A stretch of 64,000 bases of DNA from Candidatus Melainabacteria bacterium (GTDB taxonomy: Bacteria > Cyanobacteriota > Vampirovibrionia > Obscuribacterales > Obscuribacteraceae), in assembly GCA_016699165.1 (NCBI GenBank), contig CP064963.1, positions 1,178,001 through 1,242,000 of the forward strand. Direction: 5' to 3'. Below the pieces are notes generated by a model. The model was not told where the DNA came from and made no database searches. It saw only the letters and a program-made list of their open reading frames with translations. A program made the translations under genes and the position numbers. This document shows positions 63,684 to 64,000 of this stretch, in pieces (within the stretch, counting starts at the first letter, position 1; every line of letters starts with the position of its first letter).

Positions 63684-64000
63684 ATGAATGCTCAACCTAA
63701 ATATCCACGCAGAGTTGTAGTAACCGGAATGGGGATGATAACCCCAGTCGGAGCAGGCAAAGAAGACTGCTGGAAAGCCTTCCTGGAAGGACGCAGCGGT
63801 GTGGCTAGAATCAGCCGCTTCGACCCCGAGGAGTTGAATCTCGATGTCAAGATTGCAGCTGAAGTGAAAGATTTTAATATCCAGGACTTTTATCCGGACC
63901 GCCGCAAATGGGGTTCGATGCTCAAAGAAATGGACCGTGTCACCCTTTTCGCCATGGTAGCATCCAAAATGGCTATCGAAGATGCCAAACTGGACATGAA
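63684..64000 (+). CDS. 3-oxoacyl-ACP synthase, FabF-like (3' end outside window)
   Basis: The first ~105 residues are in view from ATG 63684: RRVVVTGMGMITPVGAG, FLEGRSGVARISRFD and MVASKMAIEDAKLDM, which fit the N-terminus of a beta-ketoacyl-ACP synthase II. The catalytic Cys would lie beyond the end. This is a second paralogue besides that at 20325-21578. No acyl carrier gene is seen upstream, so it could serve general or specialised lipid synthesis. 63520-63683 holds no other gene. Confidence 0.85.
   Translation, partial: MNAQPKYPRRVVVTGMGMITPVGAGKEDCWKAFLEGRSGVARISRFDPEELNLDVKIAAEVKDFNIQDFYPDRRKWGSMLKEMDRVTLFAMVASKMAIEDAKLDM

Overview
The window looks like chromosome from a diderm, heterotrophic bacterium. 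It carries lipoproteins with lipoboxes, minor type IV pilins, an acyl carrier protein / FabF / FabG cluster, GatA, many TPR proteins and Ser/Thr kinases. A membrane-anchored YvcK, a deoxyhypusine-synthase-like protein and TPR or Q-rich secreted proteins would fit a non-photosynthetic relative of cyanobacteria (Vampirovibrionia/Obscuribacterales). That placement is inference from gene content, not proof. I see no rRNA, tRNA, CRISPR array, insertion sequence or prophage.

Layout. 1-4.8 kb: end of a TctE/QseC-like sensor kinase, small membrane or secreted proteins, and a decayed duplicate of one of them. 4.8-8.1 kb: three-gene minor pilin operon and a shredded Ser/Thr kinase pseudogene. 8.2-12.2 kb: exported SDR, DUF4239-like and VanZ-like membrane proteins, an amidase and a 3-methyladenine glycosylase. 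12.3-17.1 kb: a 1207-residue GGDEF + HD-GYP protein and a deoxyhypusine-synthase-like protein. 17.3-22.8 kb (minus): fabG, acpP, fabF, gatA, a secreted protein and cysK, with hairpins around fabG and acpP. 22.9-27.6 kb: TPR protein, panB, a Csp-like copper-storage gene pair and another TPR protein. 27.6-34 kb: a membrane-anchored helicase split by one in-frame TAG, a Q/Y/G-rich secreted protein, a TadE-like protein and a Dnmt2-type methyltransferase. 34-38.5 kb (minus): thioredoxin-like protein, two small proteins, a PrsW-like/Ser-Thr kinase fusion, histidine kinase and response regulator in one tight operon. 39.9-42.3 kb: a GspE-like protein without its ATPase domain, carrying very long Glu-Pro repeats. 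42.4-43.6 kb (minus): ferritin-like protein, a SelW-type selenoprotein read through an in-frame TGA, a tiny lipoprotein and an FKBP isomerase. 43.8-48.3 kb: an HPF-cold-shock fusion and paired membrane or lipoprotein paralogues. 48.3-57 kb: surface-polysaccharide locus (AsnB, GT2, GT-C, epimerase, SGNH-like protein, GT9). 57-64 kb: patatin, flavin reductase, YvcK/RapZ-C/Def, a DPPR-synthase-like UbiA protein, a frameshifted cobU and the start of a second ketoacyl synthase.

The most notable item is the 77-codon SelW-like gene at 42939-43172. Its only internal stop is a TGA exactly at the redox Sec position of the family CxxU motif, so ordinary gene calling would miss it. Other items of interest are the Dnmt2-like enzyme with a CFT motif, the split helicase, the ATPase-less GspE-like protein, a pair of 72-bp palindromic intergenic repeats, and mutually exclusive hairpins between fabG and acpP.
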